A DNA stretch of 64,000 nucleotides from Maylandia zebra (Eukaryota; Chordata; Actinopteri; Cichliformes; Cichlidae): contig NC_135173.1 of NCBI RefSeq assembly GCF_041146795.1, positions 57,836,865-57,900,864 of the forward strand, read 5' to 3'. Numbering within the stretch: position 1 is the stretch's first letter; every line of letters starts with the position of its first letter. The position numbers were made by a program, and so were the translations under genes. Under the pieces are notes generated by a model, which was not told the origin of the DNA, ran no database searches, and worked only from the letters and a program-made list of their open reading frames with translations. Of this stretch, positions 22,501 to 34,500 are shown piece by piece.

Positions 22501-25500
22501 AGCTGGGTAATTATGTCATTGGCATCGGTGAGCCACTGTCAATATGTGACATATTGAAGTCGCGTTTGAATTTGCGCTCGTTTTTTTGCTTTCACTTTGC
22601 AATCGTGCGAACTGTGTATAGAGAGCGACAGTACTGATCTGTGAGTGATGATAATTTGTGCACCAATTCCTCTGACATCGTCTTATTAATCGTTAGCTTA
22701 CTATGCAAACATGACAAGTGAAATCTCCCGCAGCAAGCTTAAACATGTGAGAGGTTGATCGCACAGAGAATCGCTGAGCTTATGTGAGTGAGTGTGTAAA
22801 AGCATTTCAGTTCTGCTGAGCCAAATAAGACAGGTCAGGGTGAAGAAGTGACAGCCAAAGAAAAGCTTACCACAAAACGGAGAAGTTATGACAAATCAGA
22901 CTATAAGGCAAAAAGAAAGTGCAGCTTTATGGTTTCATGGACAAAAGAATTTCTGTGGCTGCGATATGACGAGCTAAATAACCAGGGCTGCACATAAGTG
23001 GTCCGCAGGTGCGCATTCGCTGTCAAAATAAAAAACACGCACAAGGGTTAGGGTTAAATTTAAAAACTGTACTTTTGAGTTAAAATATATATTTATAATT
23101 TTAATAAATGACAAATTAAAAAGGCATGAACATTTTTTTGTATCGAAAAAATATCGAACCGTGACACCAAAGTATCGAACCGAACCGAACCGTGAATTTT
23201 GTGTATCATTGCACCCCTAAAGTAGATATGTGTGGGCCACAAATAAAGTGGCCCATTATTATAAATCACTTGTTTTTTTGCTTTTTATAGTAGAACAACC
23301 TTTTGATAATACATTGTGTAGTATGCAGTATGCAAGACCTGAACTCTTCAATGGCATGCATTTTAAGTTCTCTTTGATATTTGGACATATTGGGACATGA
23401 TGAATGTAAAAACAAAGAATTACAAGATTTTTTTTTCTACCTGATTTTTGTTTCTGAGAAAAATGAGATCCACAATTGAGGGCATTTGTTTTAAATTTCG
23501 ATAGAACAGTGGCAGTATAATGTCCTCGTAAGTGGATAGCATGCCCTTGTAGAGCAAAATTTAGTATTTGGGTCTAGACAACCCAAAATGTGATGTCCAC
23601 CACATGTGGACGCCAGGTCCTAGGAGGTTAAATATACATCTTGGATTTTTACATGTGATCTTCTTTTTTTTTTAAGCTTAATAAAATCTAGAAAACCTTC
23701 AATGATGTTGTCTTTTAAACTTCTTTTTGACACCCAGCGGACCTGTTTGACATTCTACTGCCGATGCTGAACATTTACCAGGAGTTTGTGCGTAACCACC
23801 AGTACAGTCTTCAGGTGCTGGCAAACTGTAAACAGAACAGAGACTTTGACAAGCTGCTGAAACAGTATGAATCCAACGCAGCCTGCGAGGGTCGGATGCT
23901 GGAGACATTCCTCACTTATCCAATGCTTCAGGTACTTTTTACATTAAACAATGTAATCCATTAGCTGCTGTTATAAAAACTATGTAATATGCTTAACTGT
24001 AAGGCTTAATAATTTGCAACAAACACTGATGATACAATAAATAAAGACAGTGTTATATAGTCAAAGTATAATATTTAGTCATATAACATGGTTACTTTTA
24101 AATGCCTTGACCTGATATATTTGCCCTCATATACTGATATACTGTGTATGAGCTCAAATGGCAGGATAGTAAATTTATTTGCATTAATCTAAATAACTTT
24201 GTTTTTTCGTCATTCAAAGATCTCTAATATCTTCGTTTCAGTCTGTGGTGGGGCGTGGTCTGCAGTGCCACTGCAGGGGAGGCAGACACCTGAGCGGCAT
24301 CTGCAATCACGCCTCGTCGGCTTAAAGGCTGAACTAGGTCCTGCAGTGTTGGTGTTGTTGTGTGTGGCTGCAAAGCTGCAGCCGTCTGAAGTGTATTGCA
24401 ACCGTATTAATAATAGATGCTGAAAAGCATGAGTACATGGTTTGGTCTGTGGTGGATCTTTCACACAGTCTCTTATTTAAAAAGTTAATTTCCCATTCGG
24501 AACTTTTTTGGAATAGCTTGGATGGGATTTCATCGTTTAACCATTTACAATTAATTCTTATAGAAGTGCTGTGTGTATTTCACAAATAGTCACATGGGTT
24601 TTTTTTACATTTTAGATTCCCCGTTACATCAGAACTCTCCACGAGCTGCTGGCGCACACACCTCATGAGCATGTGGAGCGCAAGAGTCTTGAGTTTGCCA
24701 AATCCAAACTGGAGGAACTGTCAAAGTGAGTGTGTGCTTATGAATACAGTTTAAGAAAATGATTGTATTGATTAAATACTCAGACTGTTGTTGAATAATA
24801 ATAATAATAAAAAAAATATGGTTAGCTTGAATCAGTTATTTGGTTTCTGAGATTTATATGAACCACATAAACATGAGTTACCAGTGTTCTGCTTAAAATT
24901 GGCTTCACCTGCAGCACATAACTGCCTCAATAGCCTCAGTACTGATGTAGTACATGAAAAGTGACAGTGCACTAGACTAGAGCGTGCAAAAAAAAAAAGA
25001 AGAGATAAAAACAACAACAGTGTTTGAAAAGTAGTGAAAGTTCTTAAACTCTTCATTATATAGAAACAATTACCCCATATTAGATTTCATATCATATTAG
25101 AAACAAAGTGGCTATTGAAAGGAGAACGGTAAAGATTTTATGCTGGCAATAATTAGGTGGAAAATGAAATGAAAGACAAGTATCTACCAAGCTACTTAAG
25201 TGAAATGGCAACACGCCATCTAACAGAAGCTAAGCAATCTCTAGATGTTGTTTAAGTAGTAGGAGTACTGTGAGTCATGTTGTTGCTTTAAAAAGTTACA
25301 TTTCTCAGAACAAGAATGCTATTTTAAGACATTGTTTTAATCCTGAGAGCAGTGTATTGAAAGGTAATGGTTTGCAATTATTCTTTAAAAACTGCAAAAT
25401 GGGAATCTGCAGGTTTAAATTTTGTGAGAGAAACCCATATATTTCTGATTTATCAGACACCTCCAAAGAAGCAGCGTGTGAAGTGCATGCTGATGATGTA

Positions 25501-28500
25501 GCCAGTAATATAACAGCAAAACCTTCTAGGAAAAAAAAAAAAACCCACAAACTGTATCAGTGTGTTCCTCGTAAGTAAACTATGGAATAATTATTCAATA
25601 CTTATAGATCAGAAATAAATTAATTTAAAAGTTTGGGAGTAATACTTGGGCCAGGCAACCAAATCAACAATGTCAAGCTACAAACAAGCTTTAAAAACAT
25701 TTTGGATTAGAAACCAGTCATTTTTAATTTTGGAGGTTTATATGTTAAGCTTTGATGGATGTCTGGCTGTGTAATCTTTGGACTTCTATGAAATTGCTGT
25801 AGGCAAACCTGAGTTCGTGGATCGAATTAGGTTGATGTCTACTCTTCGTTATAGTCAGCTTTCAACAGGCTTTAGGTGTAATGGTCTGTGTGCAGCAGGC
25901 AGGAGTAGAGGACCCAAAATGCAGATTTCTGGAGGCAAACATGGAGGCACAGCAAAAAAACCCAAAACGCTGACTAAACTGAGAAAACAAATAACTAGCA
26001 GCCAGGCTGGCAGACACAACACACGGCAGAGAATGATGGCAATCATAGATAAATCAAGGAAAACAGAGGGCTTAAATACAGAGAGTGATAACGAGGGAAA
26101 TTAGACACAGGAGGAGAGCGCAGCTGGGAGTAATCGAACATGACAAGACCAAGGGGAAGCAAAACTGAAAATATTAACATGGGACGTAGAATGGCGATGC
26201 AGACCTGACACTGAGATAGAGACATGAAAAAGGCATAACACTGAATAAAGGAAAGGCATATTAAACAGAACCTAAGACTGGAAATCAGGAGATACTAAAG
26301 AACTTAGGGCGCTAGAAATATAAACAAACAAAATAAAAACTAGACCTAGGCACACTAACATTAGCCATGAAGGAAAATATTTTTAAAGAGCATGACTAGC
26401 AGACCAGGCCCTGTGCTTCGTACGTCGCTTACTACATCCAAGATCAAATGAAACATCCAAGACCAAATCATCGCGCTAACTCTGAGCTCGCTATTCCGGT
26501 TCCCCGAACACACCTGTTGTTGACGATTAGTATAGCTGGATGAAGTAATGTGAGATCACTGGGTGGCCCAACAGGGGCTACGCATCGATAGTAGAAACAT
26601 TGATCGGCAACCCTTTGATTGGTCGGCGAAAATGTCGAAGGAGCGCGCTCGGTATTTTTCGGCAGCAGAGCAAGAACTCTTGAGTGAGGGATTTCAGGAG
26701 TTTCAGAGTTTAATTAAAACGCAAGGGAACACTGCAAAGGCTGCAAAAGCAAGGAGAGAGGGCTGGCAGAAAGTTGCTGACAAATCAAACTCGTAAGTAA
26801 TTCAATAATAACAATAATAATGGAGTGGATTTATATAGCGCTTTTCAAGGCACCCAAAGCGCTTTACAATGCCACTATTCATTCACTCTCACATTCACAC
26901 ACTGGTGGAGGCAGCTACGGTTGTAGCCACAGCTGCCCTGGGGCAGACTGACAGAAGCCAGGCTGCCATATTGCGCCATCGGCCCCTCTGGCCAACACCA
27001 GTAGGCGGTAGGGTAGATTTATCATATCACACCATATTATCCAATATTATATTACATTATATTATATTATAATATGTTATATTATATCCCCTTTCACATT
27101 AGAGCCACAACAGGACCCACTAGAACATGGGAACAAGTAAAAGTGAAATATAAGAATATTCTACAGAATGGTAATATTTATCACTTATATTGCTTGTCGT
27201 CTCTTGGAAAGAGACCCTGGAATACTCTGTTTGTTTGTTCATAACAGCAACCAAGAAAAGGGCAGAGCAAAAAAAAAGACAGGTGGTGGTCCTGCACCCC
27301 CTCGTCAACAAGTTGGTTAAGTAAATAATACCCTCACGGGAAAATCGATATCTCTCTATGAGCACACTGTCGCGCTGAGCTAAAGGATCCTGTCTGTCCC
27401 GCAATATACGCTGAATTCTGAGGACTCTCCTTATCAATCTTGCACCTTCCGCAATGGGTTGCTCGCGTAAACGGACAGGATATGACTGCGACAGACTTCC
27501 CAAATCCACCTTCGCTTTTATAGCCGTGGTCTCTCATCTTGATTACACGAAGTAATTTACAATTACTACTCTGAAATATGAATTACATCTGTAATAATCA
27601 CATACATGTAATAGAATGTTAATAGTACATTTCCCTTTTTTAGGGAATGACCTGTATGTATCTGTGTGAAATCAATAAAAGGATCAAGTGCTGCATTATC
27701 TTTAGTTACATTGATGTTATTTATTTATGGTGAAACAGTGGTGGAATATCGCTGTTGCTTTCGTATGAATGACGCGGACATACCTGCGTGGCCGCGATCT
27801 AATCCTGTTTACATAAAGTAAACCTGCTCCCCAGCAGGTTTACGCTTACGGCTCTGTTGCTATGACAGCAAGTCCCGGATGGGCTTCGGGGAACCGAACG
27901 ATCCAGGATCACACGAAATCGTCAACAATCTCATCCAGCTAACTCACTTAGCGCGGTACGAAGAACAGGCCCCAGAACATCCATTGTCCATCCATCATTG
28001 TTTGTTTTGGCAGGATGATACATGATGAAGTCAGCGACACAGAGAACATCAGGAAGAATTTGGCCATTGAAAGGATGATTGTAGAGGGCTGTGACATCCT
28101 TTTAGACACAAGTCAAACTTTCGTCAGACAAGGTGAGCTTCTGTCTTTGTATTTCATGCTTTACCAAGTCATGTTATTCCAGTTCTTAATCAGTTTACTC
28201 ATTCTCATTGTTTGTGGGCAGGTTCTCTCATCCATTTACCATCCAGCAGTGAACGGGGTGTTCTCAGTAAGGTGCGCCTGGGCTCTCTCTCACTGAGGAA
28301 GGAAGGAGAGCGACAATGTTTTCTCTTTACCAAACACTTCCTCATCTGTACCCGAACATCGGGAGGGAAGCTTCACTTGCTCAAGGTCAGCTTCACCTGT
28401 TCACAACTTTGCATTTTATTTATTCAGTGGGCAGTGCCCTTTGGTTTGAAAACTCTTTGCTAAGGTAGACCTAACCAGCACTGATGCATTAAAAGTTTTA

Positions 28501-31500
28501 AACCACTAAGCATAATATCAAAAATAAAACAATAGTAAAAGCCAACTGGTGGTCTTTAAAGGTTCAACAATTATACCATTTTTCAAAGTTAAAATGAGCA
28601 AAATCAAAATGAAAACTAAAAGGAGCCATCTTGGTTCCATTGTGGTTAGCATGTTCATGAATATTATTTCCCATCAAAGCAGAAAACTTGAATGCCTTCC
28701 TTGCTCTGTTTTTGCATCAGCACACACAAAAGATAACGGTCTTGTGATTTAAGATAATAGGGAAAAATATTAAAGGAAACATATGCTAATTCCCATCTCA
28801 ACATTTTTATTATTGGAATCTTCCATGATTCATACTTCAAAATATTTTTAACTCACACCAGGCTTTGGTGTAGCCCCTCAGTTTGCTATCTGTCTGATAC
28901 AAACCATATCTATATGATCCAAGCCACAGACTTCTAGTAAATGGTCGGTATTTATATAGCGCTTTACTAGTCCCTGAGGAAAGTGCTTTACACTGTCCAA
29001 GTCGGGGCTCGAACCGGCAACCTTCCGATTACAAGGCGAACTCCCAAATCTTGAGCCACGATCGCCTTCTCTGTTAGTTGCAGAGAACACAAGGATGTCT
29101 CTAAGTGCACATTGTACCAGGACATGTTAGTTCGCAGGTTGATGATTAATATTGTAATTGCATCATCAGATTTGCAGCTGCATGTTCTGGACACTTGGGT
29201 GAAGAGAGGAGCTGTGGTGGTGAGTTGGATCAGGTGATGGGGGAGGATGCTGGACAGACCTGGCACACCCAAACATATTGTGAGGGTGTGTTGGGAACGC
29301 CTGGCAGAGGCCCTGATCTGTGAGATCTATAACTCCCACCTCCTGCTGAACTTCAAAAGCATTCCAAGGGAGGCTGGGGACATTGAGTCCAAATGGACAT
29401 TGTTCAGCACCTCCATTGCTGAGGCTGTAGCAAGGAGCTGTGGCTGCAAGGTGGTTGGTCCCTGCCATGGTGATTTTGGCCAAACCAGTGGGGTTCTGGA
29501 AATACTGTCTGGAGCTATGGGGCAGCGTCTCTGATTTGGCAGACTGGGGTGGTGGTTCCTCTCTTTAAGAAGGGAGACCAGAGGATCTGCTCCAACTATA
29601 GGGGTTCACACTACTCAGCCTCTCTTGGAAGGTCTATGCCACCGTACTAGAGAAGAGAGGATGTAGATTAGTTGAACTTTGAATACAGGAGGAACAATCC
29701 AGTTTTTGTCCTGGATGCAGTACACTGGACCAGCTCTTTATCCTTTCAAGGATATTTGAGGAATATTTGAGGAAATGTTAAAAACAGCAATCAGCTGCTT
29801 CCTAATTTTTTATTTAGAAATGTTCATATTATAATATTAACGATTATTTTGAATTTTTACTTTGCTTTTCCCTCTTCCTTTGGGAAATATTCTTCTAAAT
29901 AAAAAATGACATAACTAACTTAAGCTGTGTTTTCTCTTCCAATAACAGCAGGGAGGAATGTTGTCCCTGATCGAGTGTACTCTGATTGAGGAACTGGATG
30001 CCACTGATGAAGACTGTGAGTGTCTTTCTTCAGTCATTATTTCCTTTTTCCATGCATAATAGCTCAACTGAGGTGCGACTAATGTTTTGGTTTGTTGTTT
30101 GTTATTTCCGACAATGCAGCAAGTCAAGGATTTAACCATCTGGAGTTTAAAATTGTGGTTGAGCCTCCTGATGGTCAGTCCTTCTCCATTGTTCTCCTGG
30201 CTCCTTCCCGCCAGGAGAAAGCTGCCTGGACAAGTGATATCAGCCAGGTAAGAAGTCAATGGTACAAAGATGGAATTGAATTTACCTACCTGTGGCAAGG
30301 TTTCATGCTTTTTTTCTGCTTTGTGTTTTAGTGCATTGATAATATCCGATGCAACGGCCTGATGACAAGCGTGTTTGAGGAAAACTCCAAAGTTTCTGTG
30401 CCACACATGATCAAGTAAGAAAAAATGAGTGAAAAAGTGCAGTATAAATAACTACAGTCGTAGTTGGAAGTTTATATATTTGTCATGGTCATAAAAAGAA
30501 GAATTGGTTGTACAACTCTGAATTTATTTTGGGAGTTTAACAATGTTAGAACTACTTCAAAGAAAGTTTCACTAACGCTGGCTAACAGCAAAAACAGAAG
30601 CACTTGTCCGATAGAAAAGTTCAGTATATGCTCAACAATTCACCTCAGTATTGCTACCACTGAATGGAAGTGAACTTAACTGAGTCATTGACTCATATTG
30701 GACTTCTTTCACAAAGATTTACCAGAGCCAGTTTTATAGGGGGAAAAGCCTATACTTTGTTGACTGCAGTTTGCAATCTTACAGAATCTAGCAGTGAGAT
30801 GTTGTATCTTTAAATTAACAGTACTGTGCTAAAGTTTTGAACCATTCCTGATTTCTTAAGATTTGCAATGACAATTGAAATAGAATATGGGATGAACCAG
30901 ACTTTCACGTCATCATGTAGTATATTCTTAACATCCTCAAGAGGACATCCTGGGCTTTCTATTGATGCCACATTTGTGGGGGTTGGGGTACCAACGCATA
31001 TGAACTCTGTTTTAACAATAACAGGAATTGCAGTTTTTTTTTTTTTAAGTGATCATCGTTTTCAGATATTGTGATTCTATTGCTAAAAATCTGATTGTTT
31101 CTTCAATTTGAGAGCCTAAACTTTGTTTTGGTAGGATTTCAGAAATAGGGTAATAGAGGAAAGGGTGAAATTGTGGTAGGAGACCCAGACCCAGAGCTGT
31201 CAAGAGATGTTGTGAAGGAAGGCCAGACATTAGAACTGGAAGGTGAAACACTCTGGAGAAGACCAGTTTTTGAGGCACCCAGGTTGCAGTCTAGGGCTCT
31301 GAAGGTTTTAGACATGTTTAGAAAGGGAAATAAGAACTTGTTAATTCCAATTCACACACTCTTATCTTCCAGAGCTGTCCTTGTCCATATCAACCTAGGA
31401 GGTTTTCATTTTGCCCAAGCTCACTGTCCTCAAAATCTGGCATGTCTTCCTCTGAACTTTCACCTCTGCTGTAATGTCTGGCCTTCCTTCACCTCACCTC

Positions 31501-34500
31501 CTGATAGCACTAAGTATGACTCCCTTCGACTGTTCTACATAAAATCCTATGTGCCTGACTTAGTCCTCTGTTATACCATCCGTGGTCATTGTCAGTGCCG
31601 TGGGTGACATGACCTAACAACCCAGGTTAAGATGAATATTAGGTATGGACATTAATAAAAAAGTTATTCGTTAAAATATATGTTTTAGTGTTCCGTTTTG
31701 TTTTCATCATCTAACTGTTTTAATATTCAGTGAATGGAAATTTTACCAGAAATGCTGGAGAACAGCCTGCAGCATCTGTTGTAGTTTTCAAGAAGTCTCA
31801 CACGTCTCCTGAGCAATCCCAGCTTATTCTTCTTTGACAAATCTGCCAAGCAGATACAGATTTGATGGTCTCTCCTCTCCCTTCCTGTGCAGGGTTCTAG
31901 AGATAGTCTTCTTCAAAACTACAATTCCCAACTTGGCTAAATTACTCACTAGTGTCTTGGCAGTTGTTATGGGGTCTTTAGGCACATCTAAGTTTTCTTT
32001 CGCTTCCAACTTCTGAACAAACAGAACAGCTTGTCATCTCTCAAAAGCAGCACATATATTATCAACTACAGATCCTATGAAAGATAATATATGGTTTAAG
32101 CTGCTGCTACATGCTGGGTGTTTTTCTGGTGGAAAAAGTCAGTCTGTGCAGCTGCATATGGGAGAACACCAGGGCTGCACAACACTATGGCTGATTAACC
32201 CCCCTAAACATCCATCCATCCATCCATCCATCTTCATCCGCTTTATCCGGGGCCGGGTCGCGGGGGCAGCAGCCTAAGCAAAGACACCCCCCTAAACATT
32301 CTGATTTAACCTGACTGTGGTATTTTCTTTCTGAAGGTCTGATGCTCGACTGCATAAAGACGATGTTGACATTTGCTTCTCAAAAACGCTCAACTCCTGC
32401 AAAGTCCCGCAGATCCGATACGCCAGTGTGGAGCGCTTGCTAGAGCGTCTGACAGACCTGCGCTTCCTCTCCATAGATTTCCTCAACACATTCCTCCACA
32501 CTTACAGGATCTTCACCACAGCTACTGTGGTCATCGACAAGCTGGCTGACATCTATAAGAAGCCGTTCACCTCCATACCTGTAAGGTACATGTCATCATT
32601 TGTAACAGGCATCCAAATATTCATGAATCCTCTATGTATTTCCCCCCCTTCATGTTTAGTACGTATAGCTGCCTGCAGCACGTCTTTCCATTTCCACATT
32701 TTGTGTTGCTCCTTTCATCCTCCTCATTCCTTCCTTTTTCCATGCTCTTTTTGTTCTGTCACTGCCCCAGAATTGAGCAACATTCATGTGACCGTCTGTC
32801 CATCATGTCACTCTGTCCTGACTACAGTCTGAAGATCACACAACTTGCACTGGACCAGTCCAAGTAAAGACCCTCAGTAGGACTGATGAATCATTTGAGT
32901 GTGTTCTTGTCAAGCACTGCACATCAGCTAGTTTCCTTTCTCTTAGATCCCTGGAGCTCTTCTTTGCAACCAACCAGGGCGTGTGGGGAACTGACCCTTT
33001 GAACAACAAATCGCCAAGGCTGTGCCGCAAGTTTTCCTCTCCTCCTCCTCTGTCCATCCCCTCTCGTACCGCTTCCCCTGTGCATTGCCGAAAGCTCTCC
33101 CTGAACTCCCCTATCAGTGTGAAAACAGGAGCCCTAGACCTGTCCACCACTCGTTCCTCTTCTGCAGCCAACTCCCCAACCTCTAGTCACAGCCCATCCA
33201 TTGCCTCTCCTCCACCTGGCTCTACCAGAGCGCCCTCTGGCTTTTCCTCCCCTCCACCCACCGCCACAAGGTCTCCTAGCCTCCCCCAGGCCTCTGGGGT
33301 ATCCTCACCACCCCCTGTCTCCACCAAGGCACCGCTGGATCTCAGCCGTGGTCCTAGTTCCCCAGAGCTGAGTCCAGCTGCAGGGGAGGATGCCAGTGGA
33401 GAGCCACCTCGCATTGATGCCTTCTGTGGGAAGCTGAGGCGCAGCTTCCGCAGGGGTGGGTATCTGCAATACAAAGACATATGAGTCACACTCTGTGAGA
33501 CCCCTATATCAACACATTTGTAAGCACATGCCTGAGAGTCAACTAGTATAAAATAATACATTAAAAACAAGTATGTTTAAAAATTTGTATCATCTGTTTC
33601 AGAAGTAGTCTTACATTTTTATCCTCTAATGAACTTTTTCTCCTCTAATCATTCATTTATTCCTGATAAGGCTTGCCCACCTAAACAGACTCAGTGAAAG
33701 ACATAAATGGGTCACCATTACCCAACACAGGAATAATCGTGCTCTTACATCACCATCTGGCCACAGCTGACAGCCTGCTCACTATAAAAACAGCACTGAA
33801 GCATTAGATCAGAAACTCTCTAACAAACAACAAGGAAGAGAATGACAATAAGGAGATAAAGAGAGCTTTCTACTTTGCTATTGACCCTCTCCAAAGTCCA
33901 ATAGCAGTCAGAAGAGCAGCTTGTAATCCACAAGTTCAATCATTCACATGAACACTCTGTCTGGTGTTCATTTGAAGGTTGCTTTCTTTTTTGAATACAT
34001 AGCTTAGTTATCTGTGGAGCCTTTTAGATTAAAAATAATAACAATTATAATTTTCTAACTGTTGGTACGATTTCTTTAAACTGTCACAAAAGATATGTAG
34101 AGCTGTACAATTAATGCAGACATGTTTTTTTTCCTACCATCAAAGTGTTTTCCATGTAGACTTTTCTTGGGTGGGTGGGTGGAAGGGGGGGGGGGGGGGG
34201 GGTGTATATTAATGGTTTAGCATGTTTAGCATTTTAGGGTTGTCTGAGACCATGATCAATTTACTAGTAGACAGTCCTCACACTTTTATTTTGTAAACCT
34301 TCACTTTTATTTTTACAGCAAACCAGTAAGCCACTGGCCTTGTTATATCTAGTTTTTCCCTACCAGCAGGCAGGTTGCTTTTTTTTGTCACAGCCAGGCG
34401 GAAGCTGACTGTGTGTTGAGGGAATAATGGACCCAAATGCAGACAAAACGGAATGTGGAACGTCACTTGAATTAACAAAAGGCAAGCCGTTTATTGAGGC

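Larger units (their letters stand above)
21577..23219. mobile_element. hAT transposon with 8-bp target duplication
   Basis: Inverted ends TAGGGGTGCAACGATA (21577) and TATCATTGCACCCCTA (ending 23219), flanked by AAGTAGAT at 21569-21576 and 23220-23227. Subterminal ATATCGAACCG-type motifs occur at both ends. Length 1643 bp. The interior keeps only transposase scraps. Confidence 0.93.
26407..27973. mobile_element. PIF/Harbinger element, degenerate
   Basis: The left end GGCCCTGTGCTTCGTACG and the complement of the right end GGGGCCTGTTCTTCGTACC are imperfect inverted repeats. Internal subterminal phrases such as GTTGACGAT and AGCTGGATGA recur inverted. It contains remnants of both Harbinger genes: a Myb/SANT-like gene (plus) and a HARBI1-type nuclease (minus). 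The 3-bp target duplication could not be identified with certainty. Confidence 0.8.
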
